A stretch of DNA of 24,640 bases, taken from the IMG/VR virus record IMGVR_UViG_3300006928_000078, positions 1-24,640 of that record; one strand, 5' to 3'. Below the pieces are notes generated by a model that had not been told where the DNA came from, did no database searches, and saw only the letters and a program-made list of their open reading frames with translations. This DNA is from a virus. Shown in pieces: positions 8,153 through 15,928 of the stretch (positions are counted from its first letter, which is position 1; every line of letters begins with the position of its first letter). Position numbers and translations under genes: made by a program.

Positions 8153-8405
8153 AACCCTGATTTGTTGTTTGTTTTATACCTTTACTTTCTAGTTCAATAA
8201 CATCTCTTTCTTGTTCGATTCTATTTAGTATTTCAAATGCATCAAATATTGCTAACTTTTTTGTAGCTGCTGCATTTTTTAATCTATCAGCCGACAAATC
8301 ATCTTCGCTTCCGGTAACTATTTTTTCTTTAGCCACACTAATCAATTCATCGACTGCCTTTTGTCCTGCTTCAATTATTTTTAATTTAATTTCAGTATTA
8401 CTCAT
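8130..8405 (-). CDS. Probable terminase small subunit
   Basis: 91 residues, short, charged and helical. Key segment: ADRLKNAAATKKLAIFDAFE followed by ILNRIEQERD (about residues 39-68). I recall this short protein directly in front of the large terminase in marine Bacteroidota phages. Small terminases bind the packaging start site and load TerL. No DNA-binding motif can be demonstrated by eye, so the call depends on size, helicity and the 23-base overlap with terL. The start overlaps the stop of the GroES-like gene by ATGA (8402-8405). It could instead be an uncharacterised small virion protein. Confidence 0.65.
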   Translation of the reverse strand: MSNTEIKLKIIEAGQKAVDELISVAKEKIVTGSEDDLSADRLKNAAATKKLAIFDAFEILNRIEQERDVIELESKGIKQTTNQGFAERRSK

Positions 8406-8965
8406 AATTTAACTGTTATGAATTGAGACATAACTCTATACATTAATACATCATCAATTCTAAATTCATATTCACTTTCAGGTTGAAAAGCTACTTCATC
8501 ACCTTTTTTTACTCCATGCTTTATTAACTCATCATTTGGATATTTCATAATACCCATTAATGGCTCGTATTTAACCGCTTTATTTAAATAATAATCTTTA
8601 GCTGCAATTGGTTCTACAAAACAATATTTGTCGTGAGCAAACCATTCTCCATTTTTATTATACAAAAAAAATTGGTCGTTATCTATAAAAAATAAATCAT
8701 CTTTAAAATAACTTCTGCCGCTTTTCTGTATACCTTTCATGTCATAATAATATTTAAAAACATTATGATGAACTAATAATATATCACCTACTTCAATAGG
8801 TCCGCAATAATTTAATGGTAAAGAAACTACTATCCCATAACGATTTGAAAACTTATGGTCTTCTTGTGAAGAACTAACAATAAATTCTACCTCACCAAAA
8901 TTTTTAGTATTATCGTATCTTTTTCCTTTTACCGGTTGTACGATGAAGCTGTGAGGTGATTGCAT
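8402..8965 (-). CDS. GroES-like (co-chaperonin-like) protein, possibly with two domains
   Basis: 187 residues. The N-terminal half has a GroES-like layout: FIVQPVKGKRYDNTK (7-21), RYGIVVSLP (42-50), PIEVGDILLVHHNVF (56-70) and a DQFFLYNKNGEWFA segment. The C-terminal half repeats it: YCFVEPI, EPLMGIMKYP, HGVKKGDEVAFQPESEYEF and a final MYRVMSQFITVKL. In GroES the corresponding elements are RVIV, GxVxAVG, VKVGDxVxF and a closing strand with I. Phage co-chaperonins such as T4 gp31 help fold the capsid protein, so a place in the packaging/head operon is sensible. The fold assignment is my pattern recognition, not a search. The alternative is an uncharacterised beta-rich protein. Confidence 0.5.
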   Translation of the reverse strand: MQSPHSFIVQPVKGKRYDNTKNFGEVEFIVSSSQEDHKFSNRYGIVVSLPLNYCGPIEVGDILLVHHNVFKYYYDMKGIQKSGRSYFKDDLFFIDNDQFFLYNKNGEWFAHDKYCFVEPIAAKDYYLNKAVKYEPLMGIMKYPNDELIKHGVKKGDEVAFQPESEYEFRIDDVLMYRVMSQFITVKL

Positions 8966-8978
8966 TTTGATTCATTGT

Positions 8979-9203
8979 TTAAAAATTTATATTATATTCA
9001 ATAGAAATCGGCATCACTCTGTTAAACGATTTCCATAATTTGATTTCATTGCCTTGAATTATGTATATATTAAAATTACCTGATGAAGTTTCAAACTTTA
9101 TTAAATGGATAATATAGTTTCCTCCTAATACTTCTTGTCCAACTAAATAATGCATAGCACCTGATTTATAGTCAGGTCCTACTGAAATTTTTCTTATATC
9201 CAT
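8979..9203 (-). CDS. Small conserved phage protein of unknown function
   Basis: 74 residues, mostly short beta-type segments: MDIRKISVGPDYKSGAMHY, VGQEVLGGNYIIHLIKFE, NFNIYIIQGNEIKLWKSFN and a closing MPISIEYNINF. No signal peptide, membrane segment or enzyme motif. I recall close relatives at the same place, just ahead of the GroES-like and terminase genes, in other marine Bacteroidota phage contigs, always unannotated. It lies between the large fibre gene (12-base gap) and the GroES-like gene (13-base gap), so it is probably co-transcribed with the head module. Function unknown. Confidence 0.75.
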   Translation of the reverse strand: MDIRKISVGPDYKSGAMHYLVGQEVLGGNYIIHLIKFETSSGNFNIYIIQGNEIKLWKSFNRVMPISIEYNINF

Positions 9204-9215
9204 TACATTTTATTT

Positions 9216-12200
9216 CTAGAATGCGTCTTCTATTCTATATTTTATTTTAAATGTTGCTGACCCTCCACCTTGTGTTGGATTAGTATCAGCAAATACTTCT
9301 AATGCAGCGTTCACTTTAATCTGACCATTTGCATTTCCATTACTTTGTGCAGGAGGTATTGTTTGATAAAAATCACTTCCTGAATTTAACATACCATTAT
9401 CAAAATTTAAAAATGGTTGGAACTGAATATTAGTACCACCACTTGAAAATCTAACAGCAACATCATTTGTATAATCAAAGTTTGGAGCTGAATAGCTTAA
9501 TTTCCATAAACATTCTACTACACTAATCATTTTACCTGCACCCGGAGCAGGAACTAATTCTATTGGTGTTGTAGCTAAAGCCATCATTTGTGCATTTGAT
9601 ATAGTAGTTGTTGTTTCTACAACATTTGCTGTTCCACTATCAACCCATATTAATCCGGTGTTTGCAGGGTTTTTTGCCAAAATTTGTCCTGATGTACCTA
9701 CGTTGTCACCTGCATCTCTAATTTCTTTTACATATATATCTTTCCATCTTAATGCGGATGTACCTAAGTCAATAGCTACGTCAGTCGTTGGCTTTATAAT
9801 ACCTACACTATTAAGTTCACCTTTTGTAGTTATATCAGTTGGGAAAGCTATAGTTAATGCTTGTGCATTACCTGCAGTTTCTATTTCATTAGCTGTACCC
9901 GCAATAGTTAAAGATTGTGTAGCTAAATCCACCGCCGGTGTTCCTGTGTTTGAGTCTCCTAAAAACTCTAAAGAATTAGCAGTTATTGAAGACCATGATA
10001 ATTGGTTAGCACCATTTTTAACTAAATACTGTCCTGCAGTTCCTAATCCGCCATTAACTGCCTGAATATCGTTTACAAATATTTCTGACCATCTTAATAA
10101 TGTTGTACCAAGTGGTACTGCCGCAGTTGTTTTAGGGGATAATGAAGTAGTAATTTCCATTGTATCCGGTACTACTACGTTTGAAGGTAGTGACAATGTA
10201 GCTGACTGACCTGATACTGTTGAGGTAATTTCATTTGCAGTACCTGCAATAGTTAAGGATTGTGTTGGTAAAGCAACACTACCTGCAGTTGAACCATCAG
10301 ATATATTTAATGTACTGTTATTTTGTGCAGCCCATGCTAATTGCCCGGAAGCATTTGAAGATAGAACTTGACCATTTGTTCCTCCTGAACCTGCATGGTC
10401 ATACAATTCACTTAAATACATTCTTAACATTCTTTCACTACCACTTCCTATTTTAGTAGTAAGGTCACTCTTAGGAAGTAAATCAGTACCTACGGTAATA
10501 GTGGTTGTTGATTCGATACTGCCCGGAGCTACAAATGTTGATGGGATACTATATGTGATTGTTCTTGTAGCATCAGATACTGTTGTTATTTCATTAGCAG
10601 TTCCCAAAAATCTCATTGGAGCTGATGAAGAACTTTCACCAATACTAACAGATGAATTTGTACCGGAATCACCTATAAAATATACAGTTGGTACATACCA
10701 CTCTAAAGCAGTATTACCTAAATTTTTTCTTAATACTTGATACTCTGTACCTGTGCTATTCGTACCATCTAAAATATCATCAGTAGCTAGAGATAACCAT
10801 TTTAATGAAGAACTACCTAATTTACTATTGCTGTCAGTAACAGGTAAAACATCTCCTGTTATATTAATATCGTTTTTAGTAGTTATGTCCGTTGGAAAGG
10901 CAACAGTAATTGTTTGTGAACCTCCAACTGTTACAATTTCATTTGATGTTCCGGCAACAGTTAATGTTTGTGTTGGAAGGTCAACAACTCCTGTTCCTGT
11001 ATCACCTGCAATTTGTAAATCGTCTGTACCTGTGTTTGCCACCCATGCTAATCCTGAACCTGTAGATGATAATACTTGACCTGATGTACCTGCTGAATCA
11101 GCTGCATCATAAATTAAGTCAGCATATAATGCTAAAAACTTTTCTGTAGCTGAAGCTAAATTACTTGTGCTATCCGAAACAGGAAGCACATCGCCTGTAG
11201 CAATTAAATTTGTAGTAGCTTTTACTGAACCCGGAGCAATTAATACTGAAGGCAATGATAAAGTTAATGTTTGGTTGTTACCTGCAGTTACTATTTGATT
11301 TGTTGTTCCAAGAACAGAAAAAGATTGAGAATTTAAATCTACTGAAGGTGTTCCTGTGTTAGAATCTCCTAAAAATTCTAATGAAGAATCATCAGGTGTA
11401 GTCCACTCTAATGCTGTATTAGCTGCATTTTTGGCTAAAACCATATTAGCTCCACCCAAACTATCTGCTCCATCTGCAATAGACCTAACATATAAGTCTC
11501 TATATTTATCGGCACTTGTACCAATATCGTAAAGCATATCGCCTTGAGCTTTTATGTCTTGCGTTTCAATAGCTCCTCTAAACGTTACAGTTGCAGGTAA
11601 TCTAAATGCAACAGTTTCAGATACAGGAGACAAAACTTCTACCTCGTTTGTTGTTCCAACAAATGAAATTATCTCAGTAGCTAAATCTACCACAAAAGTA
11701 GCTCCTCCTGAACTTCCTATTCTTACTGATAAATCTTCATTTGGTATATCTATCCAAGCTAATGAACTACCTGCAGGTCCTGCCGATAAAACTTGATTAG
11801 CTGTACCTTGAGCATTTGATGCATCAATAATTGAATCTGTTCCAAGCACAGTCCATTTTAATGTAGCACTACCTAGTTTTGTGTTGCTATCAGTTACAGG
11901 AGCTAAAGAAGTTCCACCTACTGATACATCACCGGGTGTTATCATATTACTTGTAAAAGCAATTTGCATTGTTTGTGCTCCATCACCTGTTGTGGTTACT
12001 TGGTTTGCTGTACCTAATATTCTTAAAGATTGAGTCGGTATATTTACGGCTGTTGTACTTGTATCATAAGAACATGATAAATCATCAACAGTTCCTATAG
12101 CTGTATCTACATAACTCTTAATAGCAAGTGTACTTGCTAAATTAGTATTTGCAGCTCCTGCTAAAGAAGTTGATGTAATTAAAGAAGAACCACCAACTGT

Positions 12201-12527
12201 TCCCGATAAGGTTAATACGCCACTAGCGATTAAATTAGTCGGAACAGTTAGCGTAATTATTTCACCAACGTCAGCTCTTAAATCATCTATATAAGCTACT
12301 CCATCAATGTATAAATCTTTCCATTCTTTAGTTGACGAACCAATATCAAATTGGTCATCAATTGTTGGTATTAGCGACGAAGCTATATTCCCAAATATAA
12401 ACGTCTGAAGTGCTTCGACTGTAACCGTCTTAGTGGCTAAAGAAGAATCTTTATCTGTTAATATTAAATAATCTTCATTTGTCGGGGTTATATTGGGATA
12501 ACTCGTAGTGTCGCTAATTTTTGCCAT
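9216..12527 (-). CDS. Large repeat-containing tail fibre protein
   Basis: 1103 residues. An N-terminal segment (1-45, MAKISDTTSYPNITP... with DYLILTD) resembles the start of the 239-residue protein at 18302-19021 and may be a particle-attachment motif. Residues 53-75 are a partial repeat unit. Residues about 148-967 form seven units of 113-123 residues. Each unit carries VDLxTQSLTIxGTxNEI, a QxxTxxFPxxxxxPG segment, LPxTDSxxxLGSxxLKW, and GTxGQVLxxNxxGxxLxW. Residues 968-1103 are a distinct C-terminal domain starting VVETTTTISNAQMMALATTP and ELVPAPGAGK, likely the receptor-contacting or trimer-capping part. The composition (Thr/Ser/Gly/Asn-rich, almost no Cys) fits a trimeric beta-fibre. The ATG directly abuts the stop of the coiled-coil gene upstream. 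Confidence 0.85.
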   Translation of the reverse strand: MAKISDTTSYPNITPTNEDYLILTDKDSSLATKTVTVEALQTFIFGNIASSLIPTIDDQFDIGSSTKEWKDLYIDGVAYIDDLRADVGEIITLTVPTNLIASGVLTLSGTVGGSSLITSTSLAGAANTNLASTLAIKSYVDTAIGTVDDLSCSYDTSTTAVNIPTQSLRILGTANQVTTTGDGAQTMQIAFTSNMITPGDVSVGGTSLAPVTDSNTKLGSATLKWTVLGTDSIIDASNAQGTANQVLSAGPAGSSLAWIDIPNEDLSVRIGSSGGATFVVDLATEIISFVGTTNEVEVLSPVSETVAFRLPATVTFRGAIETQDIKAQGDMLYDIGTSADKYRDLYVRSIADGADSLGGANMVLAKNAANTALEWTTPDDSSLEFLGDSNTGTPSVDLNSQSFSVLGTTNQIVTAGNNQTLTLSLPSVLIAPGSVKATTNLIATGDVLPVSDSTSNLASATEKFLALYADLIYDAADSAGTSGQVLSSTGSGLAWVANTGTDDLQIAGDTGTGVVDLPTQTLTVAGTSNEIVTVGGSQTITVAFPTDITTKNDINITGDVLPVTDSNSKLGSSSLKWLSLATDDILDGTNSTGTEYQVLRKNLGNTALEWYVPTVYFIGDSGTNSSVSIGESSSSAPMRFLGTANEITTVSDATRTITYSIPSTFVAPGSIESTTTITVGTDLLPKSDLTTKIGSGSERMLRMYLSELYDHAGSGGTNGQVLSSNASGQLAWAAQNNSTLNISDGSTAGSVALPTQSLTIAGTANEITSTVSGQSATLSLPSNVVVPDTMEITTSLSPKTTAAVPLGTTLLRWSEIFVNDIQAVNGGLGTAGQYLVKNGANQLSWSSITANSLEFLGDSNTGTPAVDLATQSLTIAGTANEIETAGNAQALTIAFPTDITTKGELNSVGIIKPTTDVAIDLGTSALRWKDIYVKEIRDAGDNVGTSGQILAKNPANTGLIWVDSGTANVVETTTTISNAQMMALATTPIELVPAPGAGKMISVVECLWKLSYSAPNFDYTNDVAVRFSSGGTNIQFQPFLNFDNGMLNSGSDFYQTIPPAQSNGNANGQIKVNAALEVFADTNPTQGGGSATFKIKYRIEDAF
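9627..12086 (-). repeat. Seven tandem coding repeats of about 345 bases in the 1103-residue fibre
   Basis: Seven units begin at residues of about 148, 265, 381, 501, 615, 738 and 851. Units 3 and 7 are the closest pair: both open with LEFLGDSNTGTPxVDL, and the DNA is also similar around 11340-11380 and 9930-9970. Other units have diverged mostly at the surface-like positions while keeping the GTxNEI, LGSxxLKW and GTxGQ cores. This suggests duplication followed by drift. Confidence 0.8.
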
Positions 12528-12806
12528 TTACTCTTTTTTTTCTGATTCTTTTTCTTTTTCAGCTTCAGCTTTTATTTCCTCCACCGTTCTTACTTCTCCG
12601 GTTTGCATATTAATACTGCTATCCTTTCCGTACTTCTTAATCAACTCTTGTTCAAAAACAGCAAACTCGGATTTAATTTTATCTAGTTCTTGTAAAATTC
12701 CCGCCTTTTGCATCTCAACATCAGCTATTCTTAATTTAGCTTTTGTAAAGTCGTTCTGTGATTTTTGAATTGATTCTAATTCTGTGTCTGTTAATTTTTT
12801 ACTCAT
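12528..12806 (-). CDS. Small coiled-coil protein upstream of the large fibre
   Basis: 92 residues, highly charged, almost certainly helical. KLTDTELESIQKSQNDFTKA leads into a heptad-like stretch (RIADVEMQKAGILQELDKIK) up to about residue 60. A short loop follows (YGKDSSINMQTGEV) and then a Glu/Lys tail. I recall relatives with the loop form INxQTGEV in many marine phage contigs, without assigned function. Its stop codon is immediately followed by the ATG of the 1103-residue fibre, so the two are translationally coupled. It could be a fibre assembly chaperone or small structural component, which is inference. A putative -7 promoter element lies 41 bases upstream of its ATG, so it may open a fibre-to-packaging transcript. 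Confidence 0.75.
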   Translation of the reverse strand: MSKKLTDTELESIQKSQNDFTKAKLRIADVEMQKAGILQELDKIKSEFAVFEQELIKKYGKDSSINMQTGEVRTVEEIKAEAEKEKESEKKE

Positions 12807-12846
12807 TTCATTAAATTTTAAGTGTTTATAATTATTTTTATTTTTA

Positions 12847-12854
12847 CAAAGATA
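12847..12854 (-). promoter_or_regulatory. Putative Bacteroidota-type promoter -7 element (TATCTTTG)
   Basis: The minus strand reads TATCTTTGTAAAAAT in the 69-base gap between the 157-residue and 92-residue genes, an exact match to TAnnTTTG. The element overlaps an 8-bp perfect inverted repeat (12850-12857 with 12861-12868, 3-base loop). No canonical -33 TTTG is evident at the usual spacing. The shared form TAWCTTTGTAMAAA recurs at 3438-3445 and 24350-24357. Confidence 0.55.
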
Positions 12855-12875
12855 ATAAAATATTATCTAAACTCT

Positions 12876-13349
12876 CTAACAAGTTGCTATACTACTAGCT
12901 TGTTCATCTTCAACATACAATAATCCACCATTTGCCATTTTATAATAATTGTCAGCCATTGGTGAAGTACCTGCTGAATTAGTATAACAATTGTCACCAA
13001 CAGAAGGATATGTTCCTGAACCATCGTGATAATAAGTTACATTAGTTGCAGAGCCACAAACTGCCTTACCACTACCTCCACCAAAACTTCCACTAAATGC
13101 CGTAATAGATGACGCATCTTTGTCATATCCATAAAAGGAATTAGTTTGTACAGGTGTAGTGTTAGGAGGATAAGATGAACTCGAAGTATTAATTGAAGGA
13201 TAGGATTGCCCTGACCCATATGTATTTCCTCCTGCAACTAAATCTCTAATAGATATAGCTCCGGTTATACTTCCTGACCCCCATGTGCCATACGCACATT
13301 CTCTAGCCATATTTAAAAAGTCTAATGCTCCTGACGAGGGTATAGCCAT
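12876..13349 (-). CDS. Small Ser/Gly-rich tail or fibre-associated protein with conserved cysteines
   Basis: 157 residues, no signal peptide. The N-terminus MAIPSSGALDFLNMARECAY with GAISIRDLVAGG resembles short phage proteins that begin MAIPSSG and carry an ISIxD motif, usually near tail genes. A low-complexity Ser/Pro/Gly middle (about 41-95) follows. The C-terminal region (98-157) has TYYHDGSGTYPSVGDNCYTN, then NYYKMANGGLLYVED, and a terminal Cys. Cysteines are at 18, 98, 121 and 157. I recall YYHDGSGTYP-type sequences from flavobacterial surface and phage proteins, which supports a Bacteroidota host. Probably a minor virion or adhesion protein; function unproven. It lies 6 bases after the 87-residue gene. 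Confidence 0.7.
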   Translation of the reverse strand: MAIPSSGALDFLNMARECAYGTWGSGSITGAISIRDLVAGGNTYGSGQSYPSINTSSSSYPPNTTPVQTNSFYGYDKDASSITAFSGSFGGGSGKAVCGSATNVTYYHDGSGTYPSVGDNCYTNSAGTSPMADNYYKMANGGLLYVEDEQASSIATC

Positions 13350-13355
13350 AATATA

Positions 13356-13619
13356 TTATTTTTTTCCTCCCATATTAGTCGGCTTAGGCATATTCAACTT
13401 TCTGCCTTTTCTTTTTTTACCTGCTAACGCTCTTGGAATATCATCTAGTTGATTTCCTACTTGCTTTAAAGCATTACCCACATCGGCTAATTCTTTAGAA
13501 GTTAGTTTATATCTTTTTTTAATTTCTTTTAAAGCAGCTATACTTTTTTCATCGATGGAGGTTTTATTCCATAAAGCATTCCACATATCTTTCCAATATT
13601 GTTTTGTTAATTTCCACAT
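13356..13619 (-). CDS. Small basic helical protein, conserved hypothetical
   Basis: 87 residues. A tryptophan-rich amphipathic start (MWKLTKQYWKDMWNALWNKT) leads to a helical Lys/Glu segment (SIDEKSIAALKEIKKRYKL), then ALKQVGNQLDDIPRAL. The tail is strongly basic (GKKRKGRKLNMPKPTNMGGKK). I recall relatives with WNKTxVDEK and EVGNQLGDI in marine Bacteroidota phages, with no assigned role. The basic tail could bind nucleic acid or another virion protein (inference). The gene starts 13 bases inside the end of the S74 fibre gene, so it is translationally coupled to it. Confidence 0.72.
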   Translation of the reverse strand: MWKLTKQYWKDMWNALWNKTSIDEKSIAALKEIKKRYKLTSKELADVGNALKQVGNQLDDIPRALAGKKRKGRKLNMPKPTNMGGKK

Positions 13620-15910
13620 GATTTATTTTTTAAAATTTCTATTTCATTTTTTAATTCTTTGATAGATTCAATTAGTAATGGTACTAATCTACCATAATCT
13701 ACTGTTAAATAATCTTCATCATTATCGTAAGAGATAGGTGCAGTTTCAATAACTTCAGGCATAACTCTTTGAACTTCTTGTGCACTAACTCCTACTTGTC
13801 TTTCATAATTTTCATATCCAAGTTCAGCTGCTTTTTCATTTTGTGTATAATAATAACCATTTAGTTTACACACTTTATCTAAAGCATCAGGAATATTACC
13901 TTTAAAATCTTTTAGTCTTTCATCCGAATAGTATGCTATAATGTTACCTGTTGCTCTGATTGTACCACTTGCAGTTGAAGTTGTACCTGCAGATATACCA
14001 TATCCCGAAGGAACATAGAATCCACTTGCTGTAGTATAAATTGAATTTTCATCAAACGTCATAGACCCATTTGAACCAAAGCCATTTATTTTAGTAATTA
14101 TATCTGAGCCATCACAATTTAATTCAAACGTACCACTCCCGTCTTCTCTAATAGCATAATCGCCATTAAAGATTAATTTATTATCTGTACTGTTATATGT
14201 TAATCCATTATCACTACTAAGTGATGAAGTGCCTGTCCAATACGCTATTCTCTGATTTACCCCTGTACCTGTTACCGTTCCTGAATTAGTAGTATATCCT
14301 GAATCATTTGTCCATTGTGATATATTACCACTTTTATTTGTAAAAGTAGTTGTTGAAGAAGCTGTAACATCCCCTTGTGGAGCAGCGGCAACTAAATTAG
14401 TTACACTTACTTTTTTATTGGCTAAGCCACTTGTGTCATAAATTAATAAGTAATCTCCACCGGCAGCTGTTGCTCCTAATGCGGTTTGACCTTGAATATC
14501 AAGTCCTATATTTAATGTTCCGCTTGTAGTCCAACTTGAACTTCCTCCTAATGTAATACCTGCTTTATTTCCTGTTTGTTCAGTAAATGCAACCGAGGTT
14601 ACAGTACCTGCAGTTGAAGAAGTACCTGCACCAATCGCTGTTCTAAAATCTGAAGCACTTAATGAGCTAACTGAGTTGTCAGCATTCATTCTTGGAAAAG
14701 TAACCGCACTAGGATTAGTAAGCGTAAAAAACGCTTGACCAACTGTAGTTCCACCCAAAGATGTTCTTCCATCAGCTGCAAGTAATCCTGTGGACTGCCC
14801 ATTCCATTTAAATCTATCTGTGTATGCAGTATTCCATTCTGTTGATGTGTTTCCCGTAACTGTTAAAACAGTTCCACTAAATGTCATATTAGCATTTCCT
14901 TCAACTGTAGTTGCATCCGTCCAAATAGCAACTTGGTTATCTACAGGTGTGCCTGATGCGACTACATCACCACTACCTGTACCTGCTCCGATATAACTTC
15001 TTAAATTAGCTCCCGTTACATACTTTATTTCACCACTATCTGACATTAAGAATTTGTCAGTATCACTACCTATTTGGTCAATAGTGCTTATGGTTTGTGT
15101 TCCTGTTACACTAACCCCTGTACTTGTAGTTTGAAATTTTTGTACATTATTATAAAAAAGTTGAACAGAACCATTTTCATTAAATACTGCTTTATTTTCT
15201 CCATTTATACCCTCTATTTGTACATTTGCAGAACCTTGTATATATAGAACACCTGTACCTGTTTCTTTTATATAACTATTACTACCATCGTGATATATTT
15301 CTAAATCACCACCATCACCAAATTTTGCCTTTACACTATCAAAATGTAGTGTTGATTTTAAAAATCTAGTTTCAACTTCACCACCATCAACTCTAAAATA
15401 TTGAGCAACATTACCTGAGCCATCATCGCTGTAAAATATAATATCTCCACCATCCGCTTTTTGTTCAATTAATAAATTACCTGTTTCATTTACTATATTA
15501 CTATTAGTAGCATCATGGTATATTTTTAAATCACTACCTGTACCAATTCTTAGTTGAACATCATCTGTCAAATATAAGTTTTTAGAAAATTCTAGTATAG
15601 TTAAACTACCATCTAATTTGAAATATGTAGTAGTACCACCACTTCCATCATCAGCTTGAAAAATAATATCTTTATCAGCAGTTATATTTTTAATAATAAA
15701 ATTTTGAGAACTATTTGATAATCTCCCAAATTCAGAACTACTCGCTCCTCTTAATACTACATCATTTCCACCTGAATCTAATCTTAAATCGTCTATTGAA
15801 GCAATAGTGAAATCTCCACTTCCACTTTCGGTAAATGTTGCAGCATTGCTACCATCTCCTGTAATAGATACAGAACCTGTAACATTTATTCCACTTAAGA
15901 AATTTCCCAT
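13607..15910 (-). CDS. Tail fibre or spike with C-terminal Peptidase_S74 (intramolecular chaperone) domain
   Basis: 767 residues. The fibre shaft contains two copies of a DLxIYHDxxNSxIxETG unit (about 127-149 and 202-224). It also has variable-type modules such as NQVAIWTDATTVEGNANMTF (325-344) and NQRIAYWTGTSSLSSDNGLT (552-571). The C-terminal 115 residues form a Peptidase_S74 domain: a Ser-Asp dyad at S662-D663 in YYSDERLKDFKGNI, then GVSAQEVQRVMPEV (707-720), TVDYGRLVPLLIESIKEL and a closing coiled coil. In characterised S74 proteins (endosialidase and T5 L-shaped fibre families) this domain directs trimer folding and then cleaves itself off before the catalytic serine. All key residues are present, so self-cleavage near residue 661 is expected. 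Confidence 0.9.
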   Translation of the reverse strand: MGNFLSGINVTGSVSITGDGSNAATFTESGSGDFTIASIDDLRLDSGGNDVVLRGASSSEFGRLSNSSQNFIIKNITADKDIIFQADDGSGGTTTYFKLDGSLTILEFSKNLYLTDDVQLRIGTGSDLKIYHDATNSNIVNETGNLLIEQKADGGDIIFYSDDGSGNVAQYFRVDGGEVETRFLKSTLHFDSVKAKFGDGGDLEIYHDGSNSYIKETGTGVLYIQGSANVQIEGINGENKAVFNENGSVQLFYNNVQKFQTTSTGVSVTGTQTISTIDQIGSDTDKFLMSDSGEIKYVTGANLRSYIGAGTGSGDVVASGTPVDNQVAIWTDATTVEGNANMTFSGTVLTVTGNTSTEWNTAYTDRFKWNGQSTGLLAADGRTSLGGTTVGQAFFTLTNPSAVTFPRMNADNSVSSLSASDFRTAIGAGTSSTAGTVTSVAFTEQTGNKAGITLGGSSSWTTSGTLNIGLDIQGQTALGATAAGGDYLLIYDTSGLANKKVSVTNLVAAAPQGDVTASSTTTFTNKSGNISQWTNDSGYTTNSGTVTGTGVNQRIAYWTGTSSLSSDNGLTYNSTDNKLIFNGDYAIREDGSGTFELNCDGSDIITKINGFGSNGSMTFDENSIYTTASGFYVPSGYGISAGTTSTASGTIRATGNIIAYYSDERLKDFKGNIPDALDKVCKLNGYYYTQNEKAAELGYENYERQVGVSAQEVQRVMPEVIETAPISYDNDEDYLTVDYGRLVPLLIESIKELKNEIEILKNKSCGN

Positions 15911-15928
15911 AAAGGTTGTATTTAATTA

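Noticed and set aside
9658-11796. Several plus-strand ORFs of 64-135 codons opposite the giant fibre
   Set aside because: They are antisense to a repetitive, well-supported fibre gene. They arise because the repeat codons lack stops on the other strand, and they lack leaders and recognisable products.
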